From assembly GCF_008973825.1 (NCBI RefSeq), contig NZ_WCHR01000004.1, positions 62,001 to 126,000 of the forward strand: 64,000 bases of DNA. The letters are read 5' to 3'. Of this stretch, positions 61,329 through 64,000 are shown one piece after another. The position numbers and the translations under genes are program-made. This DNA comes from Gemmobacter serpentinus. GTDB lineage: Bacteria > Pseudomonadota > Alphaproteobacteria > Rhodobacterales > Rhodobacteraceae. Position 1 is the first letter of the stretch; each line of letters opens with the position of its first letter. The notes under the pieces were generated by a model. It was given only the letters and a program-made list of their open reading frames with translations. It ran no database searches and was not told the DNA's origin.

Positions 61329-62957
61329 CTAGCCTTCCTGTGCGGCGGTTTCCACCCCGGCGGCGTGCAGCGCGTCATAGATCAGCGCATCGCGGCCATA
61401 GACATCGCGGCGATAGTTCATCTGGCCGCGCCCGTCCGGGAAGGCGGTGAAATAGACCAGATGCACCGGCAGATGGGTGTCCAGCTTCAGCGCCTGTTCG
61501 CGCCCGCTGTCCAACGCGCGCTGGAAGGTGCCCTGTGGGTCATCGGTCTGCGCGGCCAGCAGTTCATAGGCAAATTCAAAAGGGCGCGCGAGGCGGATGC
61601 AGCCATGGCTGAAGGCGCGGGTCTCGCGGTCGAACAGCGATTTTGACGGCGTATCATGCAAATAGATGTTCCACTGATTGGGGAACATGAACTTTACCAG
61701 CCCAAGCGCATTGCCGTCAGAGGGCGGCTGGCGCATCGAGAACGGGAAATTCGCCGCCGTGTATTTGGCGAAATTCACCGCGCCCCGGTTCACCACCCGG
61801 CCATTGCGATCCACGATCTGCAAATGACCCGCCGCATTCGGGTTGCGCTTCATCAGCGGCAGATATTCCTTGGTGGCGATGGAGCGCGGCACGGACCAGC
61901 TCGGATTTACCACCATATATTCGATCTCGTCCGAAAACTCCGGCGTGCGCTGGTCCTTCACCTCTTTGCCGATCACGGCACGGGTGCTGAAGGTCTCCTT
62001 GCCGTCTTCCAGGATCTTGGCGGTGTAATCGGTCAGGTTCACCCAGACATAGCGGCGGCCCAGATCGATATTGATCCAGCGTTCGCGCTCCAGCGCGACC
62101 AGCACGGATTTCAACCGCTCGGACGGGGCGATGTTCAGCTCGGCCAGCGTCAGTTCATCGACGATCCCGTCCGGCTCCAGACCATGGGCGATCTGAAAAC
62201 GTTGCACCGCCTTTTGCAGGGTGTCATCGAAATCGCGCGTGGCCGACCGGCTCAGGAACCCCATCGCCGCCAGCCGGTCGCGCAAGGCCACCACCGCATC
62301 GCCGCTGGCACCCGGGCGCAGCACCTGCGCAGGCAGCGTGGCCCCCCAGCCGCCCGCCGCGATCTGGCTTTCCAGCCGCAGCTTGGCCTTCAGCAACTGG
62401 GCATAGGCCGGCGAGGTCGGCGCGAGGCTGTCGAGATAATCCGCAAGATAGGGCGAGGTCAGCGCCGCCAGCGCGACGGCTGGATCGATGCGCGGCAGGT
62501 CCCGCACGATGGTGCTGTCGATCTTCTTGGGGTCAAGAACGCCGGAATGCAGGTCATGCACATAATCCAAATAGGCGCGGGTCATCCGCAGCTCCAGCCG
62601 GCCGCGATCGCCTTCGGTCTGGGCCGACCGGAAGGCATCGGCCAGCGCGCCCGCGCTGTAATGCTGCACCGGAAGCCCGTGATCGCCGGCCCTCGACAGT
62701 GCGGCCAGCAGCGTCGTGCGCCGCTCCGCATCTTCCGGCCCGGTCCAGAGCGGGGCGTAATTGCGCGCGGCATAGAATGCCGCCAGATCCTTGTCTTCGG
62801 ATGCCGCAACCGCCAGCGACTGGGTGAAGGGGCTGATCTGCGCCAACGTCTGCGCCTGGGCCGCGTCGATCAACCCGGCCATGGCACCGCCCCAGACGGT
62901 CAGGGCAAGGGCTGCGGAAAGGAGCGGGCGACGAAATACGGGCGCAAGTTCAAGCAT
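61329..62957 (-). CDS. Murein L,D-transpeptidase (LdtD/YcbB-like)
   Basis: A 542-aa periplasmic enzyme forming 3-3 (mDAP-mDAP) peptidoglycan cross-links. The signal peptide contains PLLSAALALTVWGGAMAGLI and ends near AQAQ. A scaffold domain includes LPVQHYSAGALADAFRSAQ. A PG_binding_1 domain follows (VVALRDRLAAMGFLSRS). The YkuD catalytic domain (MVVNPSWSVPRSIATKEYLP) has the nucleophile Cys in SHGCIRLARPFEFAYELL. It is divergent from a MepK-like endopeptidase gene. Confidence 0.92.
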   Translation of the reverse strand: MLELAPVFRRPLLSAALALTVWGGAMAGLIDAAQAQTLAQISPFTQSLAVAASEDKDLAAFYAARNYAPLWTGPEDAERRTTLLAALSRAGDHGLPVQHYSAGALADAFRSAQTEGDRGRLELRMTRAYLDYVHDLHSGVLDPKKIDSTIVRDLPRIDPAVALAALTSPYLADYLDSLAPTSPAYAQLLKAKLRLESQIAAGGWGATLPAQVLRPGASGDAVVALRDRLAAMGFLSRSATRDFDDTLQKAVQRFQIAHGLEPDGIVDELTLAELNIAPSERLKSVLVALERERWINIDLGRRYVWVNLTDYTAKILEDGKETFSTRAVIGKEVKDQRTPEFSDEIEYMVVNPSWSVPRSIATKEYLPLMKRNPNAAGHLQIVDRNGRVVNRGAVNFAKYTAANFPFSMRQPPSDGNALGLVKFMFPNQWNIYLHDTPSKSLFDRETRAFSHGCIRLARPFEFAYELLAAQTDDPQGTFQRALDSGREQALKLDTHLPVHLVYFTAFPDGRGQMNYRRDVYGRDALIYDALHAAGVETAAQEG

Positions 62958-63280
62958 AAGGACCTCTGAAACACGGGTTGCGCAAATCTCGGGGATTTAT
63001 GCGGGTGAGTCCATTCACAACGCCTCCAGCACTGTGACGAAAACCCCTCCGCAAGCGGCAAGAATGTCACATTTTCGCCACGCGGCCAAAAATTGCCATA
63101 GGTCGCACAAAAATCGGCGCTGTTCAGCAAATCTTTGCCGATCTGGCTTCTCTTGGGAACCGTGCGCCAAAACTGCACTTCTGTTGCGATTCGACTTGTG
63201 CCATAAGATTGGAGCACTTGGGGAAAGTGGCAGGAACCGCAGGCACATGCGGTAATCGAAAGACCAAGGGACAGGCACCA
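62958..63280. other. Shared upstream region of L,D-transpeptidase and DUF882 genes
   Basis: 323 bp between divergent genes, AT-richer than the surroundings. TAAGAT near 63205 is a possible -10 for the rightward gene but lacks a good -35. No ORF with a ribosome site was seen. Confidence 0.5.
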
Positions 63281-63850
63281 ATGACCAAACTTGCGCAATC
63301 CGGTTTTTCGCGGCGTGGCCTTCTGGGGGCATTCGCGGCGGCAACGGTTGTGGCAGCGCCCACCTATTCCAACGCGTTCGGCCTGTTGCGGGGCGCAGGC
63401 GATATCCGTCGCATTCGGATGTATTCCGGCCGCACCGGCGAAAGCATCGATACGATCTACTGGATCGAAGGCAAATACATCAAAGAAGTGTTGAAGGAAA
63501 TCAATCACTTCATGCGCGACTGGCGCACCGATGATGCCATGGGCATGGATGCCCGCACCGTCGATATCATGGCGGCCTCGCATCGTCTGATGGATGTGTC
63601 GGAACCCTATATGCTGCTGTCGGGCTATCGCAGCCCGCGCACCAATGCGATGCTGCGGTCGAAATCCGGCGGCGTTGCGAAAAATTCGCTGCATATGAAG
63701 GGCCAGGCGGCAGATCTGCGGCTGAAGTCGCGCTCGGTCGGCCAGATGGCCCGCGCGGCAGAGGCCTGCGCATCGGGCGGCGTCGGCCGGTATTCCGGTT
63801 CCAACTTCGTGCATATGGATTGCGGCCCGGTGCGGCATTGGGGCGGCTGA
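63281..63850 (+). CDS. DUF882 (MepK-like M15) peptidoglycan endopeptidase, Tat substrate
   Basis: A 189-aa precursor. MTKLAQSGFSRRGLLGAFAA is a twin-arginine signal. The DUF882/Peptidase_M15_2 domain has YMLLSGYRSPRTNAMLRSK, the zinc ligands in NSLHMKGQAADLRL (His and Asp), and FVHMDCGPVRHWGG (the third His). E. coli MepK (YcbK) of this family cleaves the 3-3 cross-links made by L,D-transpeptidases, and here the gene is divergent from such a transpeptidase. ATG 63281 follows AAGGGACAGG. Confidence 0.92.
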   Translation: MTKLAQSGFSRRGLLGAFAAATVVAAPTYSNAFGLLRGAGDIRRIRMYSGRTGESIDTIYWIEGKYIKEVLKEINHFMRDWRTDDAMGMDARTVDIMAASHRLMDVSEPYMLLSGYRSPRTNAMLRSKSGGVAKNSLHMKGQAADLRLKSRSVGQMARAAEACASGGVGRYSGSNFVHMDCGPVRHWGG

Positions 63851-63880
63851 GGCCCCGCTATACGAGCCGGACGGAATGAA

Positions 63881-63906
63881 AAAGGGCACCATCGCGGTGC
63901 CCTTTT
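63881..63906. terminator. Bidirectional terminator after the DUF882 gene
   Basis: Stem AAAGGGCACC/GGTGCCCTTT (63881-63890 with 63896-63905), loop ATCGC, flanked by A and T runs. Confidence 0.92.
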
Positions 63907-63937
63907 CATATCCTGCGGCAGCAAGCCTGGCCGGGCC

Positions 63938-64000
63938 TCATTCCTCGGCGTCATCATCCTGTGCCGGCGCGTCACCACGGCCCCGGAACCCCATGGCGAC
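63938..64000 (-). CDS. C-terminal 20 residues of an unidentified protein (partial)
   Basis: A minus-strand frame enters from the right edge as VAMGFRGRGDAPAQDDDAEE and stops at 63940-63938, with a terminator just downstream. The acidic tail alone does not identify the protein. Confidence 0.6.
   Translation of the reverse strand, partial: VAMGFRGRGDAPAQDDDAEE

Overview
The window reads as chromosomal DNA of an alphaproteobacterium in the Rhodobacterales (Paracoccus/Rhodobacter-like). The support is high GC, dense ATGA and TGATG start/stop overlaps, family-typical proteins (DUF4167, IalB, the LptF-LptG-LptD-SurA-PdxA-RsmA order, a Mg-type or metal-free HemB) and sigma70-like promoters with TAGxxT -10 boxes. 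I found no rRNA, tRNA, insertion sequence, prophage or CRISPR array. It is mostly core housekeeping DNA with a few accessory items.

Layout. 1-3036: copper homeostasis, copA-cueR facing copZ, with two facing MerR-type promoters that have 19-bp spacers. 3273-4420: a Gln-rich 35-aa peptide, a TfoX C-terminal domain protein and ndk. 4821-8785: an ABC-F ATPase, a nitroreductase, MarC and a retropepsin-like protease. 8793-10734: holC and pepA on the minus strand. 10992-18538: a translationally coupled outer-membrane operon, lptF-lptG-lptD-surA-pdxA-rsmA. 18802-21929: prfA-prmC-DUF4167 on the minus strand. 22189-24834: pseudouridine catabolism (psuK-psuG) and a DUF502 membrane protein, separated by a strong double palindrome. 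24916-26740: 3-hydroxybutyrate dehydrogenase plus a patatin-like hydrolase, probably polyhydroxybutyrate or lipid turnover. 27147-29155: a YejA-like peptide-binding protein and an entericidin-like lipoprotein. 29163-31326: a Ser/Thr kinase-Usp fusion with a metallophosphoesterase. 31548-34935: an acyl-CoA ligase/DsbA-like/MFS operon.

35316-36746: a secreted RTX protein with 24 consecutive nonapeptides. 36798-42007: mfd, a membrane protein and hemB. 42112-47074: a SYLF lipoprotein, an unknown membrane protein, a beta-hydroxyacid dehydrogenase and a penicillin-acylase-family protein. 47301-50203: an MFS exporter and aroK-aroB. 50440-54245: a micro-membrane protein, an unknown secreted protein, xerD and a CBS-domain protein that lacks most of the usual DUF21 membrane region. 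54342-57364: a CAP-domain RTX protein and a HerA/DUF853 ATPase. About 57521-57626: a well-formed candidate small RNA. 57874-63850: IalB; an ACP-KAS-LpxD cluster; and an L,D-transpeptidase divergent from a MepK-like (DUF882) endopeptidase, a pairing that mirrors E. coli ldtD/mepK. The window ends inside an unidentified minus-strand gene.

No completely new multi-gene system is evident. The items most worth following are the candidate small RNAs near 57.5 kb and 27.0 kb, the kinase-Usp/phosphatase pair, the two RTX exoproteins without a local exporter, the shortened CBS protein and the unknown micropeptides.
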